Source: Cristatella mucedo (Eukaryota; Bryozoa; Phylactolaemata; Cristatellidae). From it: 64,000 bases of DNA. The stretch is from assembly GCA_009760855.2 (NCBI GenBank), contig WPIO01000001.1, forward strand, positions 15,002,501-15,066,500. The letters are read 5' to 3'. Position numbers and translations under genes: made by a program. A model generated the notes under the pieces. That model saw only the letters and a program-made list of their open reading frames with translations. It was not told the DNA's origin and ran no database searches. The stretch's first letter is position 1, and each line of letters starts with the position of its first letter. This document shows, in pieces, positions 48,571-60,959 of this stretch.

Positions 48571-49510
48571 TGGCATGGTCAAACCAAGTGTGATTCGGAA
48601 ATTGGAAAAATCTAACGCCCACAACCTGAGCTGCCAGCATATCTCCTGTTGAATCTGCCAGAAATTAAATCTAGGAGTCCTCTTCCAAAGCGATTCTTCA
48701 TTGGACGTCCACATCAGCTCTATAGTCATGTTTGCCTACTTTCAGCTACACAATAGTGACAAAATTTGGGCTTGCTTAGACAAGGATACTACATCTAAAT
48801 TGGTCAGTGCATTTGTGACATCCTCTCGTGACTTCTGTAACTCACTGCTTGCTGATTTACCGGCCTGTGCAATCAGATAATTACAGCTGGTGTAGAACTA
48901 TGCAGCAAGGTTTGTCTGTCGTGCGCGTTGCAGTTGCCACATCACACCAATTCTCGCCGACCTACACTGGCTGTCAGCCAAGCAGCGCACCGCCTTCAAG
49001 GTTCTATCACTCCCGTTTAGGTTCCATTTATTATTTGGCTCTGGCCTACCTATCCGATCTACTCCCCATCAGGCTAATTGTCGTACCACTCGCCTTTCGG
49101 AATCTAATCGTTTACTTGTACCTCAAACCTCGACCTTAAGAGCCTTATATCCTTTGGAGACCGTGCCTTTAGTTCGTATGCTCACACAGGCCGGAACTCA
49201 CTTCCGACTGGCGTTACAATATCCCCTGACTTGACCACATTTAAAAAGAAGCTGAAACGCACATTTTTATTAAGCAATTATTGGGTCAATTATTGATTCG
49301 TCTTTGTGTGGCTATGCATGCTGACACTGTGCATGATGCCACTTACGATATTTGCACGGTGATCCTGTGCATGTCACCTCTAACCCTGTTATACTTGTTA
49401 TCATTGAGCATGCTACCACCAACCATTTGATTGTGCTGCAAATGTAAAATGCCTAGAAAGAGATTGAGTTCTCTGAGGGTGCTAGAAAAAAGTGTTATTA
49501 TTATTGCTAA
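48571..49510 (+). mobile_element. LINE, 3' part of the interrupted copy
   Basis: Resumes the frame at NLGVLFQSDSSLDVHISS, then KIWACLDKDTTSKLVSAFVT, and runs to GCAAATGTAAAATGCCTAGA and a short ATT tail at 49496-49506. Together with 47370-48000 it is the longest LINE copy here, about 1.5 kb without the insert. Confidence 0.8.
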
Positions 49511-49946
49511 ACCGGTAAGTTTCACTGTCGTCATCAAAGAACAGACGAAAAAACAAGGGATTTTGTTTGACACCATGAGTCTTTTAGTAATATACTGCGG
49601 ATTCGACCAATACTTGCCGAAAGCTCTGAAATCCAGCTGGCTGTGGCACTTATCTGCATAACACTTGGCAAAAGCTTTTAACAGTAAAAAACTGACAGCG
49701 GTGATAGTATTAGACATTTAGACGGCAGCAGAGCAGTCGCAAATGAGGTTGCAGGGATGGTTGCAGGGCATTCGACTGCCGAACCTTTTACTGTTGACAG
49801 CGGCCGCATTCTAAGGCAATCGTGACAATCGTGGGTGAATGCTCCTCTTGCGGCTCAACTCAGCACGAAAGTCGCAGGTGCTCTCATTACCGCACATGCT
49901 ACGCTATCGTATTCTATCACTGCGGGATAAAAAACTTTCTAGCTGA

Positions 49947-50106
49947 TTAAATAGCCTCTTTTGTATAGCGGCAGAAGAGCCTTTACGGCTATCACCACCG
50001 CTTGCGGCTTCGATAAAGGATCGCTCACCACAGGAATCGAACCCACGACCTCGGGACCGAGGTCGTGAAAGCAATCTCCTTACCTAGTGGGCCATCACGG
50101 CTCACC
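49947..50106 (-). mobile_element. tRNA-derived SINE, family 1
   Basis: Best preserved copy. Reverse orientation: GGTGAGCCGTGATGGCCCAC head, GACCTCGGTCCCGAGGTCGT (itself an inverted repeat), GGGTTCGATTCCTGTGGTGA B box, then body GTGGTGATAGCCGTAAAGGC. Confidence 0.8.
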
Positions 50107-50710
50107 AAGGAAATCTCCTGAGAGTCTGCCGAAACAAAGATTGGTAACCAATATGAGTGGTAGGAAAGATGACAGCCAGAGCAACAAATTAACTCAACCA
50201 CTCCAATGACGTCAGACAAGGGGCAGACGACGACAGAAAAGTGGCAGAAGATGAGGTATTATTCATTCTGCAAAAAATGCAACCAACAAAGTATGCATCT
50301 ATGCAAGTCAATGTAGAGGGAACACATGTTCACCTGGAATTTTACATGAAATTGAATGTTTTACGTTTTTCTTGCTGGAGTAAAAGCGAGTCTGACCTCA
50401 GCTTTACCTTGAGCCTAAATATATTACGGTATGTTCATATGGTTTAACCACAAAGATATCTCCCGTTGGCGTAATGGATCCGCGGGCTGAATATCGAGGA
50501 AAAAGGTCCAGGTGCGATCTGTCATCCTTGACTTAAACGGATGTACCGCTGTTTGGCATAATTGATAATTGATAATAGATAATTGATGGTGGCTTTCTAT
50601 ATGGAAACCAGTAAAATGATTTCTTCGCATTTATCAACTGAACATCAAGAATTTGGCATCTTTTATCACAGTACGATGCTTCAGCCAAAGTATATAGCTA
50701 TCGATGTGTC

Positions 50711-50822
<112 letters not shown>

Positions 50823-51164
50823 GCCGGCGTCGTCCATCGGCGACTCGTCCATGTCCGCCGGCGCCGTTGGCTGTTCGAGCGTTATGGCCGCCACTGCAGC
50901 CGTTTCCGTTCACCTGCTGCACTGTGCCGGCGGCAGTGGTGCCGCTACCGTCACCACCGCCTCGCTGAATCTCGAGCTGGCCAGCTTGTAATATCATCTC
51001 ACTGGTGTGACGCTGCAGCAGCATCAGCATGTCAACTCGGCCTATTTCCTCGAAGACGCTTCAGTATCGGGAAAATAAAGTTGCATGTTCAAGAAACTGC
51101 TGTACCCGTGCAAATTAAGTTTTGAACTGTATGCCATTAGCGATATGCTAGAAAGTAGATGCTG

Positions 51165-52130
51165 AGCTAAACAAATTTCTCTCCGAGTGGATCATTTCAC
51201 TGATTGAGCGGAGCGAATGGGCGACTCCAGTAGTACTAGTAATTAAGCCCGATGGCTCGATCTGCCTCTTCGGGGGGGGGGGGAGGGAAACCAAAAAGTG
51301 ATGGTGAACTTTCAGATAATAATCGACTCATATGTAATGCCTTCAATAGACAGGTTACATGAGAAATAAAATCGCCGCACCTTATCTTCAAAGCTAGACT
51401 TCTCACCTGCATTTACGAAAATCGAGCTCGAGAAAGCGTCGAAAAATTTGGTTACAATCACAACGCACAAGGTTACGTTCAAATACAATCGCTCACAATT
51501 TGATGTGGCCTCTGCTCCCGCTATTTATCAAATGACTATGGATCACTGGCGAGGCCCGTACGTCGTTAAACGTAAGGTCAGTGACCTTCGCATTTCATAT
51601 CTAACCGTATATGGAAGGGCGAAGCCATTCGCTGTACACTGTGATCGTGCATTTCGCTTTAAAGAGCGGAAAGAGCTGACTGATGACGAATACAATTTCC
51701 GCGTAGTCACGATAGCAGTGACTACGCACAGCAACCAGCGTCCAAAAAAGATCGTTTGGGGGGTCCCGACGCTTCGCCTAGCATTGTCTACGTGCTACCC
51801 GAATCGGCTCCTCCAGCCATTGACTCGACTGCCAATGACAGCCTATCACTATCTACTACCGTGGATCTAGAACAGCTGAGCAATGAGATATTGAACAAAC
51901 CCGATCCTCAGCCAGCAATACATACTAGGTCAGGAGCTGTGAAACCCCCAGTATGGCTGAGTAACTATGTGACTGATTAAATCCTCGTAATCTTAGGGAA
52001 AAAGCAGAAGGAAGTTTCGACGTTGCGTCGGCACACAGGGGGGGGGGTCAATGCTGGAGTGACTCCCATGCTGTGTTAACAAAGGCTTGTGTGTACTACT
52101 TTGATGTTCTATTAAACATGCGTATAGAGA
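51165..52130 (+). mobile_element. Ty3/gypsy-type element, internally deleted
   Basis: Reads SLIERSEWATPVVLVIKPDG (start of a gypsy reverse transcriptase) and YNRSQFDVASAPAIYQMTMD (equivalent to YxRLPFGVASAPAIFQ). It then jumps directly to HWRGPYVVKRKVSDL and HTRSGAVKPPVWLSNYVTD, the end of the polyprotein, with a stop at 51980. The catalytic DD motif, RNase H and integrase are missing. A polypurine-like CACACAGGGGGGGGG at 52030-52047 should mark the start of a 3' LTR. It ends at the left edge of the duplicated segment. Confidence 0.75.
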
Positions 52131-52702
52131 AGCAGCAGCAGTAGCGGAAGGCAGAGTCGTTTATCTGTGACAAGTCATAAGAAGTAATGCTCGAGGAGTA
52201 ACATCGCCACGTTTATTACTTGAGCGAGACATATCATACCTGGCTTAAAGCTCCATATACGGTGTAGGTTTCATTAAGTTCGGATATTTATTTGTCGTCC
52301 GATGCTGGTGTGGCCAAGCTATGCTATCCATACAAATTCGGGATATAATCGAGTGGAATGACTTTTATTAAAACAGGCTAACTTTAAGCAGCAGCGCTGG
52401 TACCAAACTCCTGACAGGATGTAGCATTAGCAGTAATTCACATGAAAAGTCTTCTAAATAATGCTTCATCGCTGCATGTGTGTATGAAGTAGCTTCTGAA
52501 ATTTTTAATCAGCATCTAGTTAAGCTCCTGTTGTGATGCTCTACACACGTCGATGTTGCTCTTACGTCACCCAGCGAAATAGCAGAGAGATATATGGCGT
52601 CGCTCGGAGATCACTACGCGTCAGAGGATATGCTTACCTGCTAGATGCTCAATCACTGTGCCATTTAACCCCTTTCCAGCGGCCGGTAGTCTGTCAGCAG
52701 CC

Positions 52703-55352
52703 TCATACTCTTTGGGTGGTCTATGATCTTAGAAAGAAAACCATGAAGTCCTGATATAGTTCTTTTTCGAGCTTACACATTCTGCAAGCAGCAGGCGCTT
52801 CTACCATTTCTTTGATAACCGGATCGTCTACACACGACCCTATTAACAAGTCTCACGTTTCACAAAACTCTGGTGGAGTTTATCCTACATGCTATTAAAA
52901 GATAACTGAAAAATTTATGGAGAAGAAGGATAATTTCTTGGCCGTCTCTGCTTTGAGCTAATCGTCGGTTGCATTAGAATTACCAATCGTAGCGAGATAA
53001 ATGCACCTAATTATTCATGGCAACTTAGTGAAAGTCTAGAGCGATGGAAGAGATGGGCTTTGAAACGGTATAGAAGTTTAGCATTAATGATGAAATTACG
53101 CTTGCTGCTATATGGTCAGTAGTAAACTCAAAGCTGAGCCACTCTCTGGAGCCTGAGAAAGTAGCTTGCATTGGACTCCAATGCAGGAATAAGTTTACAT
53201 TATCAGAAAGAGACTTGCCGCGACTGAGATACAAGCCGTCAGTCGGTGCATGAGCTGATAGCACGGTGCTTGATGGACTACTCCTTACTCAGTCACATGA
53301 TTGCCCGCTGGAATGTCTTAATACATGTTGCCGCTCGACTATGGTCGTCTTAGCATGCTCACAGGACGGAGACAGTTCAGATTGAATGAAAGTAATCTAT
53401 GAAGTTCTGTTGGATGACATAGACACCAGTTGTTTGCTCTTAAAAAGGCTCGAAGCCTATTGATATCCGCTATTAATTATAGAGCTCAACCTATTGCCTT
53501 CCAAAACGTTATTCATCGTGAATGAAAAAAAGGTTTATCAAACAGTATAAACTTTACTTCATGGAGAGGTTTTGTGGCATTGATACCACTATGTTGGTAT
53601 CATTTAAGGTGTTTTAAATGGGCCTGCTTAAGAATTTGATTAGCTATTTGATGTGTCATCAACGCTTCTCATAGCCTGTCATGCCCTACCGTGCACCTCT
53701 GTTCTGTAATTGTCTGTCCATCGCCTTAATGAATGGCAGGTGTCACCAGTAGAGCAGCAGTGGCAGCAGCTATATGATCCTAACTAAATTACCTTAGCTC
53801 GTCGACAGTACAGTGCTTATGTTCGCAGTTCGTATCCTTTTTATGTTTACTTACGTTATACTGTTGTAAATGAAAATTCCGATTAGTACAGGTGATGCAA
53901 CTAATTGACGCATTCAGGCACAACAAATAATTGGTCAATCTTGAACGATTTGACAGTGAATGAACCAATAAGAGAATGAATAGTCTCGAAGCCCATTCCA
54001 GCCTAGATCTAAGAGTTTGCTTATCAGTTGAATGTTTACAGGCAGGTGGTAGTATCCCCTTGCTCAAAGTCACTCGCTGCAGTTTTCCACAGAAGAGTGG
54101 TGCGTAATGAGCATGGTCTTGGGCTTTTACACTTTGTTCCAAATGAGAGATGGTACAGATTGCAAGCTGTGCGCTATTAAAGGCATTTCCTTCCCTACTT
54201 ATTATTCTTGCGATAGCCGGCCTGTCGCGGCGGAGCCACAATAACGTGACTAATCAGAAGAGGCCACGCTCGGGCTAAGGCCCGATTTATAAGAAAACGT
54301 AGCTGCCAATAAATGCCTGTCGTCTTTCTGCTAGCGGTTTTTCATTCCAATGCTAACAGCTTTCTAGCACGTAGCTGTGAATAGTGAAAATTGGTTTCAA
54401 GAATTAAACTGAGAGCTCACCATTGATTAAGTTTTTTAAGCCAAAACTGTAAAAACATGACAGGATGCTCTCAAAGAACCTAAATAACTTCTATTCGAAG
54501 ATCGGAACTGTTGGCCGGTTTCTGGACCCGTTACCTGGTTGTAACCCAATTTCGCTTCTGAGCGAGCAGGTGTCTCTCGCGTGGCATCGGTTGGGCTCAG
54601 AAGTTGACAACCAGTGCGCTTCATTATCGGCATTGGTTATGTTGAATGGCGATTATAACACGAATAGAGTACAAGCATTGACTTACCGTATTTGCATGCT
54701 CTCACAAATGTCGAGAACGTGTGCAATGCCAAGAAGCAAGTGGTGATTAAGCTTCGAGCTTCAAGGAAAGAAAGGTGGCCGTGTTGGATTAAAGTAGTTT
54801 GACGGACTACATCGTGCATTTCGTTTGGTCACATAGTCCACGAGCTGAGTCGACTGCACGACCTAGCAATAGCGGCCAAAGGCGCCTTGCCGATGCCTCC
54901 GAAATGTCACACCGGCACGTTCGCCCAAATTTTGTAAGTCACGTCTTGACTGCGCTTCAGGTAGCGTGTGAAGCGGGTGTGAGGCGGCCACGCGGATCAT
55001 GTAGACGCTCGCCACGGAGAGCCGTGACTGCTGTGTGGCGGCAGTTGGCTGCAGGCCGCCGTAGCTGCAGCCCTAGCAGCGACGAGCATGCTGCGACGAC
55101 GGTGCAGGCAGCCGCTGCGTCGCTGACGAGGAGCTGCAGGCGACGTGGCTGAACAGGAGCGAGTTCACGAGCCTGGTGACTGCGTGCATGCATTGCGACC
55201 GCCTCCGGCAATGCACGGAACGTACTGTCTGGTACGCCGAATGGCCAGCAGCTCAGAACGCTGGACGCTGTCGCGTGGTACGAAGTCAAACTCGAGAAAG
55301 AGAGCGCCGTCTGCTGTCGCGGTGACGAACGCTTTACTCAGCATTGCTAAGT
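52703..55352 (+). pseudogene. MKKS pseudogene (second copy)
   Basis: Collinear with 26.79-29.59 kb. The exon 1 equivalent (52703-53610) carries a stop replacing a Cys codon near 52754 (TGA after AAGTCC), further stops (e.g. at 53383) and small frameshifts. The exon 2 equivalent is deleted: only about 100 bp separate the exon 1 end from sequence that in the intact gene lies after exon 2. The exon 3 equivalent (54961-55352) is frame-broken but recognisable, ending AGCATTGCTAAGTAG. The exon 1 donor has also decayed (GTGTTT for GTGAGT). Confidence 0.85.
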
Positions 55353-56614
55353 AGATTTTCAGTGTCTGCTAGTTTTAGTAAATAGATATTCAGCGTTTGC
55401 AAATTATAGTGAACAGTGAGAGTAGTTTGGAAATTCCCCAATCGATAGCCTTACCGGGCAGGGTGACAGTCCCTTGATGCTTTAGTGATAGACCCGAAAG
55501 ATCCGCATGTGTCTAAAATTAAAGGATTCAATAAAAGTCCAAATTCTTAGAGTTGGTTAACTTTTAGTAGTACATATCTTGCACGTAATACCATTACTGC
55601 CGTCACAAGTCGCTCAAACACGCATAGTCGCATTGAAGGTATTACAGCCAAATTGTCAGGCCAACAGATGAGGTTTGAGCTTATGCGCACACTTTTTATG
55701 TTCCGAATCGTGCCCGCCATGCAAGAGAATCCTGTAAGCTAGGAACACCGTGCTAGTGCCTGCTATTGCAATGCGCCTGCGACACGGGTAACGATCGGCT
55801 GGGATTGTATGTATCGTGTCCATCGGCGTTACTTTACATTAGAGCTATCTTTGTATCTTGCCTGCCGTGCTTTAAGGCGTTGCGTTTACGGCGGTAGGTC
55901 GCGTGGCTTTAAGAACTAGCGTTACTAAGTGTTTTTGTGGTAGTAAAGACCGCTAAACATGAGCCGCTACACTGTGTTCGGGGGGGGGACGCGAGCCTTT
56001 CCTTTTCGGACCTTCGAATAAGGAGGCTTGCAAAATGAGAAACAAGCCTCTCATTCTTCTCTTGCGAGAATATTGAAGCAGCAACGTTGTTACTGGCCTG
56101 GTACAAGAACCAGAAGACTTGTTAATAAATCTGTTGAAAGAAAATGTAATAGTTCGCACGAAAAGGGAACAGTTACTTTTTATGCAATGTATTGACTCAT
56201 TAATCAAATTATACATTGCAAATAATGAGAGATTTTTTCATTTGTATTTTGGTTTGGACGTTCATACGTTCCGTAGTTGTTGCAACATAGCCTATACACC
56301 GAGCACGGCGTGTGCATCCACCGCTTCACACAAGCCTGACCAGCACCAGGTAAGATGCCGGTCATAAAAAATATTGCTCACATTTGAAGCTGATGCCGTG
56401 GTGTAGTTGCTACAAACATAATTATGATTTTAAATAAAGATGTTTGCTATTTTATTACAGTTAACAGGCCACTCGCTTGCTACTCTGGAGGCCGCGAGAG
56501 AATGACATGCAGTTAATAAACGGTAGGAATACGATACCCGTACTAATGTCGCTGCAGGTTAGCTACGAGCATGTGTAACTTTGAATCAGCTTCTCGTGTG
56601 CTGGTCAGTCATGA

Positions 56615-57027
56615 TCAGTGTGAACATTCGGCTGAAATTACCACTCTGGCAGAAGAACCTGTAGTTCTCTGTTCAGGTCGGCTTGCGTTAGGATTCAGTC
56701 GCTTCCTTGACCTGCTCAACGAGACCAGCAGAAAAAAGGCTTCATCAAAGTTATTGTGATAAGCTGTCAAATGTGTGTGCCTGTGATGCTGGCTGCAACT
56801 CACCGTCCAGCCTTGTCTCAGGATGCCTCGTCTGAGGAGGCCCTCCAAAAGTAAGTAGCCTGCGAGTGCAGCGATATTCGTGCCTATCACCATATATGTC
56901 CGCGCCACGAATGTCATCCAATCAAATGCTGAAATCAAGGCACCAATGCCAACGCTGCATCCGTAACTGATTAGATAAGATGCAGTCGACGATGGATACT
57001 GTTCTTGAAACAAGATGCTTTGCAATG
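56615..57027 (-). CDS. UNC93-like copy C, last exon with polar tail
   Basis: Starts after ATTATAG with ALQSILFQEQYPS and ends at the same TGA as copy A. The GTGAGT after the Gly-Trp-Thr codons is also kept. The tail differs from copy A by only a handful of residues plus one inserted Ser, while the membrane part is more diverged. Confidence 0.8.
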
Positions 57028-60000
57028 CTATAATTAAAATTCAAAAAGCATGTACGTAAGTTTAATTGGAAAAATCCCAAGCACTGATTTAGTGTATAGT
57101 GCTTATATATATATATATATACAGATCGAAGAGGCTACGTGAAGGCAGATGTCACGGTGGGCTGATTTAAGGAAATACAATGGTCCTCAGAAGTCTCGAT
57201 TCATTACCGCTTATCTGAGCCTCAAGAATTCCATCGGTGAAGCACCATAGCACAACAGGCAGGAACAGCATAGCCGTCACTTCGCCTCTTGATGGAGTCC
57301 AAAGCAGCATGGTAATGTAGGCTCCACTTGCCAAGAGGCAGCCTGCAAGTGAAAAAAGAACGAACAGTAAGTATTTGCATGGCTGTATCCTGCAGACCTA
57401 CATTCAGTTCATATGCAACCAATTTCTTTGGCATCTACTCATCCACGCTCTCCTCTACCCATTCTTTTTAGACTCCGTCCCGCCGAGCCACAACCCCCCC
57501 CCGTGTTGTGAGGACTATGCTGGGAACCCGTGCTAATGTCGCTACCCCCAGCGGCAGATATAACAGTTCGGGCCAACTGCCTCGCCCAGCACTCGGGCGC
57601 CGCTGCTACCTTCTGTTCGAGCGAACTGAGGGACACTAAAAGCCAACCTAATTAAGGTCTGGGCTTTTGAGCATCGTACGCCCGAATCCAGCAGCACGTG
57701 CATGCCATTTAAAACAGTGAACTTAAGTAATGTGCTGCGATCTTGGTAAGTCTCAGAATACCATCTGGACACATAGTTCGCCATAGCTCTCTCCTTCACG
57801 AAGGCGTTTAAAAAATTAAAGCTTAAATGAACAAGCTTGTGGCTTTGGTTAACTCGCTCGCCTTTAATGACCGAGGTCAAGGTTAATGTATTGGATGGCC
57901 AAAGTCGTTGGCTATAGCCCTGTGGCATATGTGAAGCACCTGAAAACCGTTAAAGTTATTCTAGGGGACTAAAAGAGAAATTATTTAATTACATTTTTAT
58001 CTATTGCCCGCCCGCGGACGCCGATCGCTGTTGCTGTGGAGTGGTCTACATTATTTAGTCATTGTTATTGTTGGATTTTCCTATAGCTTGGTCTTACGTG
58101 TCTTATAACTTTAGCAAGACAATTGTATCATTGCAAGTTCACTAAATTACTTAACTTACTGCTTGCTGGTATATCTGCCAATTCAACCAGACGCTTACAG
58201 TCGGCGATAAACTCTGCAGCAAGGCTTATCTGTCCCAAGCGTCTCAGTTGTCACATCACACCACTTCTCTCCTACCTCCACTGGTTCCCAGTCAAGCATT
58301 GCATCGACTTCTAGGTTCTGTCACTCACTTTTAGGTCCACTCATTCTTTGGCTCCAGCCTTCCTATCAGATCTACTCCTCCACCTGGCTAGGCATCGCAC
58401 GACCCGCTTTTCTGAATCAGATAGTAAAGCTATACATTGTTACAATCCCCAAATTCTTTGAAGAACGTGCCTTAGTTTGTGTGCTTCCAAAGATTGGAAC
58501 TCACTCCCTACTGACCTTACGACATCCCATGACTTAATAATTTTAAAAAAGAAGTTAAAAACGGTGGTCAGTCAAACACAATAAACCGACCTGACACGCT
58601 ATTCGAGGACAATGTTCTGGGGAAAATCGACCGATTTCTATATATGGGCAGGAATACACATGGCGCAGGTGCTACTTTCTCCACTGCTCTGCCTCTTACC
58701 CTCGAGCTGCATATCTCGTCTAGAGTCGGGCAGGCTCGCTAGGCACACACTACTAAAAAAGACTCCTCTGATTTAACAGCCTATTTTTGTATAGCCGCAG
58801 AGCAGCCTTAAAGGCTATCACTACTGCTTGCAGTATCAATAAAAGATCGCCACCACAGGATTCGAACCCAGAGAAACCGCTTTACCTAGTGTGCCATCAC
58901 GGCTCACCGAGAAGTGCGAGTCCTTGCAGCAATTTTTCTTAGCCTATTCAGCTAGCCTTTATCTTGTCTACGAGTAATGCGCATCGTCGTTTAAACTTTT
59001 CGCGGGCCCAAGTCTGCATCTGGCTCTAAATAATTTTCGCTCCTCGTGTTTGCCAGCCAGCCCTTTAAGTCGGCATGCTCGATCTTACCTGGTGAAAATT
59101 AATTTATGGGGTAGCTAATAACATTGCCTTTTCGATACTTGGTGATTTGAAAGCTTCGCAATTATGCATTTGTTGCGTTCACGAGTTATCTAATATAGAA
59201 GCAGACCTTAATGCACGTGTGCAGGTATCCACCTACAGTAGAGGATGACAGCATACAATGCCATGTAAGCCATCATAGCTAGGACATTCCTTAGCTAAGA
59301 GTGTTCTCGATCCCTGTCGTGCGCTAATATTATTGTAACTGATTTTATGACCTGCTACCATGACTTCTAGCGAAAGTAGAACCGGTATCAATCTTACACG
59401 CACCCGGAAGGACTAGCGCCGGCTATTCGAACCTGTGCTTTCACAAAATATTTCGCACCCCTTACAACGACTTAGCAAATGTCAATACTTGTACCTAACT
59501 GAACTGCTGCATCAGTTTCAGCATGTTCGCGCCCTCAGGTCCTGTATGGACAATAAATTAGCTGTCCCATTCCTCCGCTTAAAGACAGTTGGCGACAGAA
59601 GCTTTAGCTCTGCAGGTCCTAGACTGTGGAACTCGCTTCCACAATTCTTACGCAACGACAACTACTCTCCAACTGCCGACTATGGCACATCTTTTTCAGC
59701 GGTCCTGAACTGCTACTTCTATGCTACTCACTATCTCAACTGCTCTCCTGACTCTGCAATGCTTCCCACTTTCTCTTTGTTGCGTGAGACGAAGTCTGTT
59801 GGCTACCGAATGCGTACCGAAAGCCGCTTAGGCTGTGAGTGCGCCATACAAAACTCTCCTGCGTAGCACCCACATGGTCTTTATGACTTTGTGGAGTTAC
59901 TGACGGAGATACATTACATAAATTATATCTTATCCTGCAATGTTACAATTTTGAAACGTGTACCATTAAGAATAGAAATACTAAATATTCTGCTTTGGCT

Positions 60001-60235
60001 TTGAAAAGTAGAGAATGTCGTGTTGTCAATGGCTAGTGCGTTTAGTCTAAACGCTCGTAAAGACACTAGCAGCATCCGCCAAAGCAGCTGCATACTTACA
60101 CGAAAATATCATGGCCGGGCGTCCCAAATAGTAAGTGACGACGCCGCTGACGACGGAGCCAACCACGCCGAAACTGGCACTGACTAAAAACACCAGGCTG
60201 ACTTTGCTAGCATCAGAGCTGCATGTGATGAAGGC
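56615..60235 (-). CDS. UNC93-like membrane protein, copy C (exons 2-4; exon 1 outside window)
   Basis: Exons on the minus strand: 60235-60100, 57342-57208, 57027-56615, with the same lengths and phases as copy A except for a 3-bp in-frame insertion near the C-terminus. No stops or frameshifts are seen. Motifs: CSSDASKVSLVFLVSASFG, LLWTPSRGEVTAMLFLPV, CFTDGILEAQIS, then ALQSILFQEQYPS. From the spacing in copy A, exon 1 would fall beyond 64 kb. The gene is probably functional if that exon exists; as seen here it is partial. It is tail to tail with the MKKS pseudogene. Confidence 0.8.
57208..57342 (-). CDS. UNC93-like copy C, exon 3
   Basis: Acceptor CACTTGCAG, donor G|GTAATG. Reads CLLASGAYITMLLWTPSR and WCFTDGILEAQIS; 135 nt, open throughout. 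Compared with copy A, A-S before QIN becomes E-A before QIS. Confidence 0.82.
57832..57982 (+). mobile_element. tRNA-derived SINE, family 2, decayed
   Basis: CTTGTGGCTTTGGTTAACTC head and CTGTGGCATATGTGAAGCAC tail junction. Located in intron 2 of UNC93 copy C, with no counterpart in copy A. Confidence 0.6.
58080..58570 (+). mobile_element. LINE fragment, family 1
   Basis: Reads LLLAGISANSTRRLQSAIN, SAARLICPKRLSCHITPLLS and YLHWFPVKHCIDF, the reverse-transcriptase C-terminal end, without the 3' tail. Confidence 0.7.
58775..58907 (-). mobile_element. tRNA-derived SINE, family 1, with deletion
   Basis: GTGAGCCGTGATGGCACACT head and GGGTTCGAATCCTGTGGTGG B box. The segment between them is shortened relative to the 50.0 kb copy. 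Confidence 0.7.
59430..59935 (+). mobile_element. LINE 3' fragment, family 2
   Basis: Reads MDNKLAVPFLRLKTVGDR, FSSAGPRLWNSLPQFLRND and a 3' region matching 22.75-22.87 kb. The frame stays open for about 140 codons, so it inserted fairly recently. Located in UNC93 copy C intron 2. Confidence 0.75.
60100..60235 (-). CDS. UNC93-like copy C, exon 2
   Basis: Acceptor CCTCTGCAG, donor T|GTAAGT. Reads AFITCSSDASKVSLVFLV and YYLGRPAMIFS; 136 nt, the same as copy A. The flanking intron sequence (about 59.93-60.10 kb) is also alignable to 32.77-32.93 kb. Confidence 0.82.
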
Positions 60236-60436
60236 CTGCAGAGGACGAAAAAAGTGCACCGATGTGACATGGAGCCGGTGAAGCAGCCACTCGATCGAAG
60301 TGGCAGTTTAAGGAGGATTACTCTGATAGCAAATAAGACGACTGAGCAGCAGATTAGTTCGCCATCCAACTTTTTTAAAACCAATAAAACAAACCTCATT
60401 TAATCAGCAGATGATGCTTGAGTGTCACTTATCCCG

Positions 60437-60520
60437 CTTAAACTGCAAAACTCGAAACCACGACCCGGGTTGTGAAGAGCGAGTGCCTTAGCCTTCGGCT
60501 AAGACCCTGTGGCTAATGAA
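60437..60520 (-). mobile_element. tRNA-like SINE head
   Basis: Reverse orientation: AGCCGAAGGCTAAGGCACTC, then TTCACAACCCGGGTCGTGG and TTTCGAGTTTTGCAG. It matches the head of the 1.02 kb copy more closely than the other family 1 members. Confidence 0.55.
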
Positions 60521-60959
60521 TCCAGATGTAGGTGATGATGCTAATGGCGATCAGCACACTGGTCAGGCAGTAAGGCTTTTCAGTACTAGTGTGCGAGGGG
60601 GTAAGAGAAACTGGCATTTAAATCCTGGGATCAGTGTCGGAATGCTTGGCCGACACCAGAAACCCACATCTTAGAATAGAATGCAACCTCCAGCAAAAAC
60701 TATTTGAGCTGTGACATCTAGTCAGAACAGTTGCCCCGGAGCTCGGGCAGCTACAGCACCTCTGCTGAAACCCATAAGGAAGCGATGCGCCTACGAATCA
60801 ACTTCCGTCGGGCCCACAGGGTGGCCTGCTGTAGAGGCCTCGTCTGGCGGAGTTGAAAGAAGACGAGGCCTTGTGCAGGCGCTAGCGTGGCTCATCTAAC
60901 GCCTGCTGCTTCAGGGTCCGCCTTTTGAAATTAGTAGTTCTACAGTTTGGCTACACCCT

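Larger units (their letters stand above)
52130..60300 (+). repeat. Duplicated segment, right copy
   Basis: Same order and strand as the left copy, shifted by 26 to 27 kb. The shift grows because different retroelements sit in the two UNC93 introns. MKKS is dead here and UNC93 exons are intact. The left edge abuts the gypsy remnant. Confidence 0.8.

Noticed and set aside
49947-50106. A tRNA gene
   Set aside because: The tRNA-like head lacks a convincing acceptor stem and has a SINE body attached. Several similar copies with the same body occur in the window.
53789-54241. 150-codon minus-strand frame
   Set aside because: It lies antisense in the region equivalent to MKKS intron 2 and is not open in the left copy.
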